DNA of 64,000 nt from Metellina segmentata. Taxonomy: Eukaryota > Arthropoda > Arachnida > Araneae > Tetragnathidae. Shown here piece by piece: positions 7,470 through 16,739 of this stretch; the stretch's first letter is position 1, and each line of letters starts with the position of its first letter. The notes beneath the pieces are model-generated. The model ran no database searches, was not told the origin of the DNA, and saw only the letters and a list, made by a program, of their open reading frames with translations. The translations under genes were made by a program, and so were the position numbers. The stretch is taken from NCBI GenBank assembly GCA_947359465.1, contig OX375872.1, positions 128,189,337-128,253,336 on the forward strand, in the 5' to 3' direction.

Positions 7470-10293
7470 GGCAGTACTTTCTGTGTGTCTTAAGTACTTT
7501 GTCTATGGACTTTTGGAACGTACTTCCAGCATTTTTAAGTCCAAATGGTAAAACGTTCCATTGAAAATGACCAGAGTGTGTCACAAATGCCGAATATGGT
7601 TTAGCTTCTTCTTCTAAAGGGATTTGCCAATAACCCTTTGTCAAATCTAGAACGCTGATGAAAGGAGCACTACCAATTTCAAATAGTAACTCGGTGGCCT
7701 GTTGCATTGGATAAGCATCCGGGACAGTAAAACTGTTCAAAACTCGAAAGTCGACGCAAAGTCTTACACTTCCGTCCTTTTTGGCCACACAGACGACTGG
7801 GTGTGCCCACTCACTGTCACTCTCTTCAATCAGTCCTTGTTCAAGTAACTCTTGGATTTGGCGATCCACCTCGTTTTGTAAGGCGATGGGAACCCGATAG
7901 GGATGCATTTTCTTTGGCACACAATCTTTAGTTAGTTTGATTGAATGTCCATCAACTCTGGCTCGGCCAGGTCGTGCACTGAAAACTTCTCGAAACCCTT
8001 CCAAGGTCTGAACTAATTGGTGTCGCTGTTCTTCGCACAACGCCTCTGTAGTCTGGAACACATGACCCTTAATATCGTCTGCAGATTGACTCTTATTTCG
8101 AGTAGGGGCAAAAAAGATTTCCCCAAAGTCCTGATCTTGTTCGAAAATCAACCCCACCTGTTCAACTCGGGCTATATAAGGTCGTAGTTTGTTGAAATGC
8201 AGCTCTTTTCGGCTTTTATCCTCCATCTCGACCAACGCAGAATGAGGTCGAGTTAACTGGATAATAGTTGCAGGTCCTGACCAGTTCTTCAGAAGTTTGT
8301 GACTAGAAGATGGAATAAGGATCAGTACCTTATCACCAACCTTGAAAGTCTTTTCTCTCGCTCTCAGATTATATTTAGATGTGTAATAGCCTTGTGCCTT
8401 TTCGGCATTCCCTGCGGCAATCTCGTGTGCCGTTTTCATCCTTTGACGAAGGTCTTCTAAGTATTTTTCAACAGAAGGAGATGCTCCTGTTGGAATTTCG
8501 GTTTCTCCTAACCAACTCTCCTTAATTAATTTTAATGGACCTGGAGGTAACCTTCCATACACCAACTGAAATGGCGATACTCCCGTGGTACTGTGAGGTA
8601 CTTCTCTGTATGCGAATAGTAATAAAGGGAGATGAATATCCCATTGTCGACCATTTTCTTGTATGTTCTTACTGAGCATATCCTTCAGGGTTTTGTTCCA
8701 TCTCTCCACGGCTCCCATGCTTTCTGGATGCCCCGGAGTTGAAAATCTTGGTGACACCCCGATAACTTGCATGAAGCCCTTGGTGAGCTGTGCTGTGAAA
8801 TTTGTCCCTTGATCGGTACAGATAGTTTTAGGAAACCCCGTCTGGGAGAAAATCTTCATCAGGACGTCGCAAGTTGTTTTCGCAGTAATGTTCTTGACTG
8901 GTATAGCTTCCGCCCATCTCGTGCACAAATCCACAGCACAAACGATAAACTTGTGCCCTCTTGAGGATGGTGGCTCTAGGGGACCAATACAATCTACACT
9001 CCACACTTCAAAAGGATTTTCAGGTCTCACAATAGGTTGGATAGGAATTCTGTCATTGTAAGTGGTACCTCTACGTAGCTGGCAGACCCTGCAGCTTTCA
9101 CAAAAATGTTTGACATCAATCTTGATATTCGGCCAGTAAAAGGAATACTTTATCCGTTGTTTGGTTTTCTGTTCTCCTAAATGACCGGCCATTGGAATTT
9201 CGTGTGCCATTTTTAGGACATAGGGCCTTTTAAATTTAGGCAAAACTACCTGCTGAATTTTCTCTCCTCCTACGATTTCTGAGTGTACCAATAACCCATC
9301 TTGCACTTCGAATGCATTTCTTCTATTTCTTGCTAATTCCCAAATATCCTTTAAACTTTCATCTTCCAATTGAAATTGCACGAACTCGTTCCGTTTCTCA
9401 TTAACCCCATGGTGATTTGCGGTGTCACTACGGGCCAAGGTAAGTTCGTTTAAGGACGAAACTGAATAAATTTCTCCAACTCGAGAAACCCCTTCTTGGC
9501 TAATAATATTGCCATAAAGTTCCACATTCGAGTTTAAAGCGTCATACGTTGAAACGCTTACGAGCATGTCGCTTACTAATTTTTCAGACACTGCACATGT
9601 CATTGGGATTTCTCCGTGTCGTCCGTCATTGATTTTCACATGGATTATCTTGAGAGGTGCCATTTCTGTCTCACCAAATGCGGATACAATTTTAATTTTT
9701 CCTTCCTCTTCATTTTGAGAATCCTCAATCAGATCAGCCCGGATGACTGAAATCTGCGCTCCAGAGTCGATAATACCGTCGAAGATATTATTACCGCTTT
9801 TTAAACTCACTATCTTGAGTTCATCAATACCTCTTTGGTATTCTACAGGCTTTGTGACTGGAACGGTCACTTTTGCCGTCAACATCGATGGAGGCTCCAC
9901 CATGTCTTCCCTTGCACATGATGTTGTAGCGTCTTGGGCTCCAATATTGCTCACAACTGCTGAAGTTTGTCTTCTTCCTAGCTTAGGACATGCGTTTCTA
10001 AGATGCTGAAATGATCCGCAAGAGTAACACTGAATCTTCTTCTTCCTTCCCGCTTCATTTTTCGGACTCGTATTACGTTGATGAGTACTCCTCTCGTGAA
10101 ACTGTCCATATCTAGCAGGAAAATCGGAGTTCCTTTCTTGAAAGCGTCTTCTTTCTTGAAAATGTGAATTTCTTTCCTTATTTACTATGTTTTCAGGTGA
10201 ATGGAATTTCTTCTTGAACCCTCGAACACTTTCGTATTTGTCAAGGAGTTCCGCTAGAGTAGTAGGAGATTTTATTGTGCTCCACTCACACAC
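7357..10293 (-). CDS. Gypsy pol: zinc knuckle, protease, integrase, reverse transcriptase
   Basis: This 978-codon frame opens with a basic, Gln/Arg/Glu-rich stretch and a CCHC knuckle (CYSCGSFQHLRNAC, residues 89-102). Protease DSGA follows at 176-179. The integrase has an HHCC zinc site (H364, H371, then the CESCRVC cluster at 398-404) and a DDE core of D434, D494 and E530 with DX35E spacing. A GPY/F-like module (NWSGPATII) lies near 670. RT follows with LDLTKGYWQIPL, VLPFGLKNA and YIDD at 944-947. The frame is lost just after YIDD at the A7 run. There is no ATG at the left end: the frame opens at a GTG and must be entered from gag. The gene order is the Gmr1-like one. Confidence 0.93.
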   Translation of the reverse strand: MCEWSTIKSPTTLAELLDKYESVRGFKKKFHSPENIVNKERNSHFQERRRFQERNSDFPARYGQFHERSTHQRNTSPKNEAGRKKKIQCYSCGSFQHLRNACPKLGRRQTSAVVSNIGAQDATTSCAREDMVEPPSMLTAKVTVPVTKPVEYQRGIDELKIVSLKSGNNIFDGIIDSGAQISVIRADLIEDSQNEEEGKIKIVSAFGETEMAPLKIIHVKINDGRHGEIPMTCAVSEKLVSDMLVSVSTYDALNSNVELYGNIISQEGVSRVGEIYSVSSLNELTLARSDTANHHGVNEKRNEFVQFQLEDESLKDIWELARNRRNAFEVQDGLLVHSEIVGGEKIQQVVLPKFKRPYVLKMAHEIPMAGHLGEQKTKQRIKYSFYWPNIKIDVKHFCESCRVCQLRRGTTYNDRIPIQPIVRPENPFEVWSVDCIGPLEPPSSRGHKFIVCAVDLCTRWAEAIPVKNITAKTTCDVLMKIFSQTGFPKTICTDQGTNFTAQLTKGFMQVIGVSPRFSTPGHPESMGAVERWNKTLKDMLSKNIQENGRQWDIHLPLLLFAYREVPHSTTGVSPFQLVYGRLPPGPLKLIKESWLGETEIPTGASPSVEKYLEDLRQRMKTAHEIAAGNAEKAQGYYTSKYNLRAREKTFKVGDKVLILIPSSSHKLLKNWSGPATIIQLTRPHSALVEMEDKSRKELHFNKLRPYIARVEQVGLIFEQDQDFGEIFFAPTRNKSQSADDIKGHVFQTTEALCEEQRHQLVQTLEGFREVFSARPGRARVDGHSIKLTKDCVPKKMHPYRVPIALQNEVDRQIQELLEQGLIEESDSEWAHPVVCVAKKDGSVRLCVDFRVLNSFTVPDAYPMQQATELLFEIGSAPFISVLDLTKGYWQIPLEEEAKPYSAFVTHSGHFQWNVLPFGLKNAGSTFQKSIDKVLKTHRKYCRAYIDDLAIFFQLVGESLASHQRRAENSTDRWINSQS

Positions 10294-11012
10294 ACATCGA
10301 CAAAATGCTCTCGCATTTCCGGAGGTACCTTACGTTTGAATTGATCCGTAATTACCAGATGCTTTAACGTTTCGAAATCCGCAACCTCAAGACCTTGAAT
10401 CCATTCTTCAAAATAATTTGTCAATTCAAAGGCAAAATCCTTCCACGATTTATCTTCAGTCCGCTTGAGCTGGACAAATTTCAATCGGAAGGTTTCTGGG
10501 CTTAGTTTAAACCTTTTTAGCAATAGCCCTTTCACGTGGCTGTAGTCATATGCGACAGCCGCTTCTTCTCTAGCAATTAACTGAGTAATGTCATAGGGTA
10601 ATAAACCCAAAAGCTGTGACACCCAGTCCTCCCTTTTTATGTGAGCATGTTCTGCCTGCCTCTCGAAAAGAACCAGATATAGACTGATGTCTCCTTCTTT
10701 AGGATCGAACTTCTGCATCACTCTTTGTAAATCGTAGATGTGCTTAGAGTTGCTCGAATTCCCTTCATTTGATGTTTCTGTATTGTGACGGCCTTCCATT
10801 TCGAGCCTTAGCTTTTCTAACTCGAAAGCAGAACGTTTCTCGAGTTCCATCACAAAACGTCTTTCTTCAGACTCAGCAGCGATGTGCTTTTGCTCAGTTT
10901 CAGCAGCGAGGCGCTTTTCCTCACTTTCAGCCAAGAAACGCCTTTCCTCGGCATTTTTCCGATCTGTTATGATACTGTTTAAAAGATTTTTGGTAAACTC
11001 CTGTTCACACAT
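10272..11012 (-). CDS. Gypsy gag: coiled coil and SCAN-like capsid domain
   Basis: An ATG at 11012 starts a 246-codon frame. Residues 15-75 are rich in Glu, Arg, Lys and Ala in heptad-like order (AEERRFLAESEEKRLAAE), a likely coiled coil. Residues about 100-170 look like a retrotransposon Gag domain. Residues 172-238 (PETFRLKFVQLKR ... FETLKHLVITDQFKRKVP) resemble SCAN, a dimerisation fold thought to have arisen from the capsid of Gmr1-like gypsy elements. The frame ends 22 bp into the pol frame at a TG dinucleotide run (10287-10297). Its knuckle is encoded only in the pol frame, so either a frameshift or a repeat-length change separates them. The product would form the virus-like particle. 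Confidence 0.9.
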   Translation of the reverse strand: MCEQEFTKNLLNSIITDRKNAEERRFLAESEEKRLAAETEQKHIAAESEERRFVMELEKRSAFELEKLRLEMEGRHNTETSNEGNSSNSKHIYDLQRVMQKFDPKEGDISLYLVLFERQAEHAHIKREDWVSQLLGLLPYDITQLIAREEAAVAYDYSHVKGLLLKRFKLSPETFRLKFVQLKRTEDKSWKDFAFELTNYFEEWIQGLEVADFETLKHLVITDQFKRKVPPEMREHFVDVCVSGAQ

Positions 11013-11881
11013 ATTCTTCGCTGTTCAATATTGAGTTCTTTAAATCGATGATTTTGTGTTGCGGCAACACATCTAACCCCAATTCATCTGCCAACACCTT
11101 CAAATCCTCCTTCCTTGCTTTCGCGAGATACGCCATCCCAAACGAATTTAATTCAGGAAATAAATTTACGCCACAGAATGCAGAAATAATAGAAGGGGGG
11201 AGGGTGGAAACCTCACTCTAAATAGTCTTAAATTATATTTATTTTAACTTTACGCCTTAGCAACAAGCATTCGCAGAAATCCCCGTTTACCAAAACGAAA
11301 TAGTTATTCTCTAACCCAATAACACAAAAAGTATCTAGTTCTGATGAACTGTTTCTCAATTAACCATTAATCTAATTAACACCTGGTGTGCTAGTCAAAA
11401 TTTGCATATATTAATACAATAGTACACATAAATAGCATTTACATACATGCATTACCGAAATGAATGTAGTTATTCTTTAACTCAATAACACAAAAGGTAT
11501 CTAGTTGTAGTGAACTTTTTCTCAATTAACCTCTATACCAATTAACACATGGTGTGCTAATCAAAATTTGCATATATTAATACAATAATACAGATAAATC
11601 GCATTTACATACATGCATTACCGAACGAAAGTAGCTATTCTTTTTAAAACCAAAACGCAACAGTTATCTAGTTCTGATGAACTTTTTCCCAATAAACCAT
11701 TGAACTAATTAACACATGGTGTGCTAAATAAAATTTGCACTGTGGTGCACATAACACGTAAGTGTTCTAAACAAAATGAATAGCATTAGATTTCAACAAA
11801 GTCTACTTTCACTCCGTAATTGTGTGGGAGTTGCATGAATTAAAAAAATAAAAACTCAGGATGAGCTCTCACCTTCATTTC
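11013..11881 (-). repeat. Gypsy 5' leader with ~163-bp tandem repeats
   Basis: Between the primer site and gag lie about 870 non-coding bases. Nearly three copies of a ~163-bp unit start near 11297, 11461 and 11624, each with a (G/T)AGTTATTC-like start, TATCTAGTT, CAATTAAC and ACATACATGCATTACCGA. The rest is AT-rich. Confidence 0.8.
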
Positions 11882-11910
11882 CAGGGTTCGAAGATCCTAC
11901 CGACTGCGCC
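11882..11910 (-). promoter_or_regulatory. Gypsy primer-binding site
   Basis: Immediately inside the LTR the - strand reads GGCGCAGTCGGTAGGATC and continues into TTCGAACCC. Its complement looks like a tRNA 3' end (CCTACCGACTGCGCC) with part of a T-arm (GGTTCGA). I recall similar sites assigned to tRNA-Ser in some insect gypsy elements. That assignment is from memory. Confidence 0.75.
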
Positions 11911-12353
11911 AGTAGTGGTCCGAGGCCGATGGTTGTTGATGAACTCCGTCGTGAAAGTTTAGTAAAAACCTCAAAAGACACAGAGTCAAAATTCTATATT
12001 TGGAGTATATTTTACTAAATTTAATCGATCGTCACGTAAGTTACATGTAGTATAAAGTAGCAATTACATTTGGATAGGCATTCAAAATTGTAACTTTCCT
12101 CCCACCGGCTGTATAAAATCTTTACTTGATCTCCTGCTCTAAAGATGGATTTTATCTTTTACTTGTCTCGGTAGCTATTTATTGCTCTGACTTTTTTAAT
12201 TGGCTTTTGCCGCACTTCCTCGGCTTGAAATCTTGTGGACGTTTCTTTTAATTGAAAAAGCTTTGTTCTTAGGTTGCCAGTTTGGCGTTTTCTATGTAGG
12301 GTTGCCAACTTGGCGTTTCACTTCTTGTAAGATGTGAGATGGCGAACCTTACA
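11911..12353 (-). repeat. Gypsy 5' LTR
   Basis: This is the second copy of the 443-bp LTR and should carry the promoter of the element. It is followed by the right copy of the GTTGT target duplication at 12354-12358. Confidence 0.95.
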
Positions 12354-12755
12354 GTTGTATTGAGTTTTATATGGAGCAAGGTCCATATTTGGTCTAGCTG
12401 CGTCAAACACTAGACAATGTTAAGTGATGGACAAACACACACAATGATTGTTTTACTTGACACAGAAGGGAGAAATACACACAAGGAGGAATCGAACCTC
12501 GCCGCCTACAACTCATAAAGGAAGTAGTAGTTGAATTAACGTCGCACTGAAGCAAACAACACGACGGGCTATTGACGAAAATCCATAATTAATCCTGAAA
12601 CGATAGGCAGAGGATAACCCCTCGTAATTTTTAAACACGATCAGATGACGAGGCAACACCTGACGAGGCATCTCAGCACAACTCACAGGTTGCTTATGCA
12701 GTGGACAAATCCACTGAGTCACGGTAGCCATGGTAGCCTCGCTATGTTGTACAGA
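12354..12755 (-). mobile_element. SINE2 copy, target of Gypsy and of a SINE1 insertion
   Basis: The left part reads, on the - strand, as the LINE-type tail (GGACCTTGCTCCATATAAAAC then TCAATACAAC). It continues with the core (ACACAGAAG, GAGAAATACAC) and then the tRNA-like head, with GAGGTTCGATTCC near 12486-12500 and GACTCAGTGGATTTGTCC near 12700-12720. The head is split by a SINE1 fragment at 12516-12677. Its far 3' end lies beyond the Gypsy insertion at about 5890-5905. Confidence 0.7.
12516..12677 (-). mobile_element. SINE1 fragment inside SINE2
   Basis: The sequence matches the 3' half of SINE1 on the - strand (TTAACGTCGCACT, GGGCTATTGACG, ACACCTGA), with a decayed middle. ACAACTCA stands on both sides (12508-12515 and 12678-12685), which fits an 8-bp target duplication. 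Confidence 0.7.
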
Positions 12756-13589
12756 AGCGGTTCTCCCGAATTTTCGTAACGGATTATGCTGGCTCGAAAG
12801 GCCCGAAAACATCACCCCGATTCAGCTGAATTCCGGCAAATTATTTTGGATTCTATTGGTGTGAAGCGGCGCTATGGACATCAACAGAATCCGATAAAAA
12901 CTGACTAACACAGATTCGGGTGCATTGAATCATGGATTCTTTCAACAGATAGATATGGTTATATAGTCATTAAGTGGGAGGGGTTTGGTATGAAAGCAAT
13001 ACTACAGCAATCTGAAATCTCGTGACTCTTGAAGGTTTAATCACGCATACTTATCTTCACTTATGCTTGTCATGCAGAAAAATCATCGCAACGGAGACAA
13101 ATTTTTAGCTAAGTGAAAATAATTAAATAATCGATTTTTTATTTCATGAAAAATTTATCTGCAATCAAAGTATATCAGTATTATAGCTCATTAACACTAG
13201 AATTATTTTCCCATAGTCTTATTCAAGAGGGAGTTCTTTGTTAGTTGAAACTGCAATCCTTGAGTGTAACTACTACTTTTCATACCTTCACACTAATTAC
13301 TTATACAGTAATTTTATTAAATCATTAGATAATTGATCATCTTCAGATAATTTAACAGTTTAAAAATATAATCTTAGCTAATCTAATAGCTTAAATCTAA
13401 ATCATCTTTAGATAGTTTAGTTTTAAATTATTAGATAATTGTGGATCTGTATGTAATTGAAGGTAGTGGTTCCACGTTATGTGTGTGTAGTGTTGGGAAC
13501 AAAGTTTTGAGTTGAAAGTAAGCATACTCGACTACAAACAGCGCAATTTATCCTGTTTATTTACTAAATTTAAGTAAGCACAGATACAC
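12756..13589. other. No gene seen; AT-rich, with one hairpin block
   Basis: Bases 12843-12960 resemble the block at 5748-5830 (TTGGTGTGAAGCGGC then CAACAGAATC). The remainder is AT-rich without a supported frame. Short runs of TTTAGATAATT recur near 13325-13440. Confidence 0.5.
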
Positions 13590-14347
13590 TAGTGTTCCGT
13601 TGTTATTCTCTGCACGAAAGAGTATTCCATCGCCCCGTAAAATTTATAAAAGTGACACATTTCAGAACTTGTGTTATAAGTATATGTGGGCAACAGCGTA
13701 TTTCTTCTTGAGTCTACTGAACTTAAATAAACAGAAGTACACAAGAGTAACGAATTGTTTCATTGCATTCAAAAGCGTTCCATTGTATCAAGAAATAAAA
13801 AAATAAATCGAAATATTCGAATATTGTTCTGACAAAAGTATACTATGTGGACTACGGTGTATTTTATCCTACATGAACAAACTAAACATAAATAGGTACA
13901 AGTATACAGATGTCTCGTTTTCACTATATTCAAAGCGTTGCATTACTCTAGCAAATTTTTCAAAAGTGAAATATTAAAGAACAAGTCTTTTAATATCTAT
14001 GGACAAGAGGTCATTTTTGTCTTTTGTTGACTTAACTTAAATACGCTCAAGTGTTCCGTTGTTATTTTATGTACCAAAACATGTTCGAAACACCAGTAAA
14101 TTTTTAAAAATCGAAATATTCGAGAACTCTTTTGTTACATATATATGAACTGCACACAGCGTATTTTGACCTATATTTAATAAACTTAAAATGGAACAAG
14201 TACACAAATATCCGGTAGTTTTTCTCTGCATTCAATAGTGTTCCAGAACACCAGTAAAATTTTCAACAGCGAAAAATACGTGAACAAGTGTTTTAATATA
14301 TGTATACTACTGTGCATTTTGCTCTTTATTTGCTTAACTTAAATAGG
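13590..14347. repeat. Satellite A, left part (~155-bp units)
   Basis: Five diverged units start near 13594, 13758, 13913, 14054 and 14213. Each has a GTTCCATnnC(C/T) block, AAATTTTT(C/A)A, GAAATATTCGAGAAC, a CAGCG(C/T)ATTTTG block and AACTTAAATAGG. The mariner at 14350 interrupts the array; the units resume at 16740. Confidence 0.7.
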
Positions 14348-14349
14348 TA

Positions 14350-15235
14350 CGAGGGCGTGTCAATAAGTACCGCACATGTCAATTTTTAAGTTGGAAAATA
14401 ATTAGTCAATATTTAGTAAAAAGAGAACCAGAGAGTGCTACTGACGGGGCGCAACGCAGGATCTCGTGGTTCCACGTACTGGTATCGTTCGTCAGTCAAC
14501 TGTAAAATGGCGTTTGTGATTACATCATCAACTGTGGAGGAGCAACGAGCTGTAATAAGGTTTCTTTTTGCAAAAGGAAAGATAGTTGGAGAGATCCATT
14601 CGGAGATGGTGGAAGTTTACTGAAAAGACTGTGTATTGACCGTACCAATGTGGGAAGATGGTGTAAAATGTTTCAAGATAGGCGAACGAGTTTGGTCGAT
14701 GAAGTCCGATCTGGGAGGCCTAGTGTCTTCTTCAGCCTGTTCAATTGTTGATGAAATCGGCAACGTCATACCAGAGAACCGTCGAACGACGTTGAATGAA
14801 ATAAAAAAGAACGTTGCAACATTTCTTGTGGATCTGACTGAGACATTGTTCATGAGAAGCTAGGATACAGGAAATTTTGTTCTCGCTGAGTACCAAAACA
14901 AATGTCGGAACAGCACGCTGGATGCAGAAAGGCTTGCAGTCTGATATATTTGCAGCGGTACCACGAGGAAGGTAATAAGTTTTGTACGAGTATTGTCAAT
15001 AGAGATGAAACCTGGGCCTTAGACATGACACCGGAGTCAAAATCTGTGAGCATGATGTGCAAACATCCATCGGGATACGGTTGGGAAGTTTTGGAGCACC
15101 CTCCATTCAGCCCGGACCTGGCACCCTCCGATCTTTATCTATTTCGATCCATGAAGAAGTTCCTTGGCGGTAAGAAGTTTGAGGGTGAAGTTTGATGCGA
15201 AGCATACCAACACCACGGGCAACGCCGTGATGTAA
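14350..15235 (+). pseudogene. Mariner-like transposon, decayed, right end missing
   Basis: The left end CGAGGGCGTGTCAATAAGT follows a TA target and is a plausible mariner inverted repeat. Pieces of transposase follow in several frames: a helix-turn-helix start (TVEEQRAVIRFLF, 14533-14572), GRWCKMFQDRRTSLVDE, NRDETWA with the second-site Asp near 14998, and PPFSPDLAPSDLYLFRSMKKFL near 15103-15163, which matches the mariner motif around the third catalytic Asp. Stops and frameshifts are many. The enzyme would cut and paste the element at TA sites. I could not find the right terminal repeat. Confidence 0.85.
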
Positions 15236-16739
15236 GTTATTAATCTGGTGTAAAATTTTCCGCAGATTTCAAATTCGTTGAAATTTTCAATCTATCTTTA
15301 GCGATTCCGATTTTGCGAAAAAGAATTAACAATCCCAATCAAAATGTTTTTATTTTATTTTTTGCTCTCATTCCCTGAAATGGAATATGACAGGAAATGT
15401 AATCTGTTTCTTTTTATTTTAACGCGAAGGGCAGAAGATGCAATCTGTTTCACGTGACGTCACAATCTGTTGCGAAAATATAAAATATATATTCAACTTA
15501 AAAAACATTTATTCAGAGAAAATCATATTTTTAGGTATCGATCTAAAGTAAAATTTTCCGCAGATTTCAAATCCGTTAAAATTTTTACTCTATCTTTAAG
15601 GGTCTATGCGATAGAAAAAAGAAGTAAGTAAGTCCAATTTAAAGATTTATCGTCTGGCTGGAAAATTATTCCTCCGCTCAAAATCAAAGCGGAAACGAAA
15701 AAAAAAAATTTCTCGGAGTTCCCCGCGATGAAAAAAACTTGAAAAGGTTCTAAAAGCTGACGGTAAGGTCAGGTGGGTAGAAAAAGTCCAGGTTCGGGTG
15801 TTTCGTCTTTTCTCTGGAAGAAACGCTTAAAAAAACCGGTGGAGAATAAAACTATTAAATTCATTTAAAAATCTTCTAGATTGAATTTTAAAATTCTCCG
15901 CGACCCAAAAATTGCAAAACATTCGGACTACTTGTGTGCCAATTCTCATTGCTGTAAGTGCCATAGAATTGTCAGGATTTTGCGGCAAGAAACAAAAAAA
16001 CAGCCAGACAAACAAACACTTGCTTGTATAATAGTAGATATGTACTTCCCATTTTATGCCTCTACATGGCTGTCTCGCATGGCTTTCTTCACTTTTTTGA
16101 TTGCTCCCCTAATTTGTTTGAGCAGTGTAGTATATAAGTCGCTCATAAATTAAGTTTAGAAAACAAAAATTGAAAAAATTGCATGTTTTTTATACATAAA
16201 AATTTTTTTTGGTTTAATTTGATCAGAGAAAAGTATATAAAGTATTTTTCAAAGGGTAAGGTCTGCAACAAAACAATGTATGTACAGGATGTGCAAATAA
16301 AAACATAAGAAATTTATGTAAAAATAGATTGTTCGAGATTGTTCTGAGTTTCATCAGTTCATGTTGTAATGTACGTTAATGCAACTTCAGAACTGGTGAA
16401 ACGGAGGTCACATGACGGATTATTTTCTAGTTTACACTTTTTTCAACGAATTGTGTACGAATTCGGCATCAGTGTTACCAACACATATCGAAAGAAGAAG
16501 AAGAATTTACTTCTTGTTTCAAAGTTTAAGTAAAAAAATATTGAAAAAAAAAGTGGACTTATTCACAGTCGCTTCTGAAATTATTATACAGAGTATTCAG
16601 AAGCTATAAAAGGAAGGGCTTTCTGACCAAAAAAAATGAAGGAACGAGTAAATCCCTTATAACTAAAAAAAAATATTATTTATTCCATTAAAATTTACAA
16701 AAATCAGAAAATATCAAAAAATGAACTTAACCACATTAA
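15236..16739. other. No gene seen; AT-rich, with a ~290-bp direct repeat
   Basis: TAAAATTTTCCGCAGATTTC with following sequence occurs at about 15250 and again at 15548, diverged. Nothing else in the stretch looks coding, and the short frames at 15827-16153 lack any family motif. Confidence 0.5.

Larger units (their letters stand above)
5911..12353 (-). mobile_element. Complete Ty3/gypsy retrotransposon, Gmr1-like gene order
   Basis: This 6443-bp element has two 443-bp LTRs that differ at two positions (6080/12080 and 6335/12335). It is flanked by GTTGT on both sides (5906-5910 and 12354-12358). Reading the - strand, the order is LTR, primer site, leader with tandem repeats, gag, zinc knuckle, protease, integrase, reverse transcriptase, RNase H, polypurine tract, LTR. 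Integrase before RT is normal for copia but unusual in gypsy, where it marks the Gmr1-like lineage. No envelope gene is present. Two frame breaks occur, both in simple-sequence runs. The target was a SINE2 copy. Near-identical LTRs show a recent insertion. Confidence 0.93.

Noticed and set aside
7219..9000. Plus-strand frames across the Gypsy pol region
   Set aside because: They are shadows of the long minus-strand pol frame.
5911..12353. Gypsy element as an endogenous retrovirus with envelope
   Set aside because: After RNase H only about 290 bp remains before the LTR and no envelope-like frame exists.
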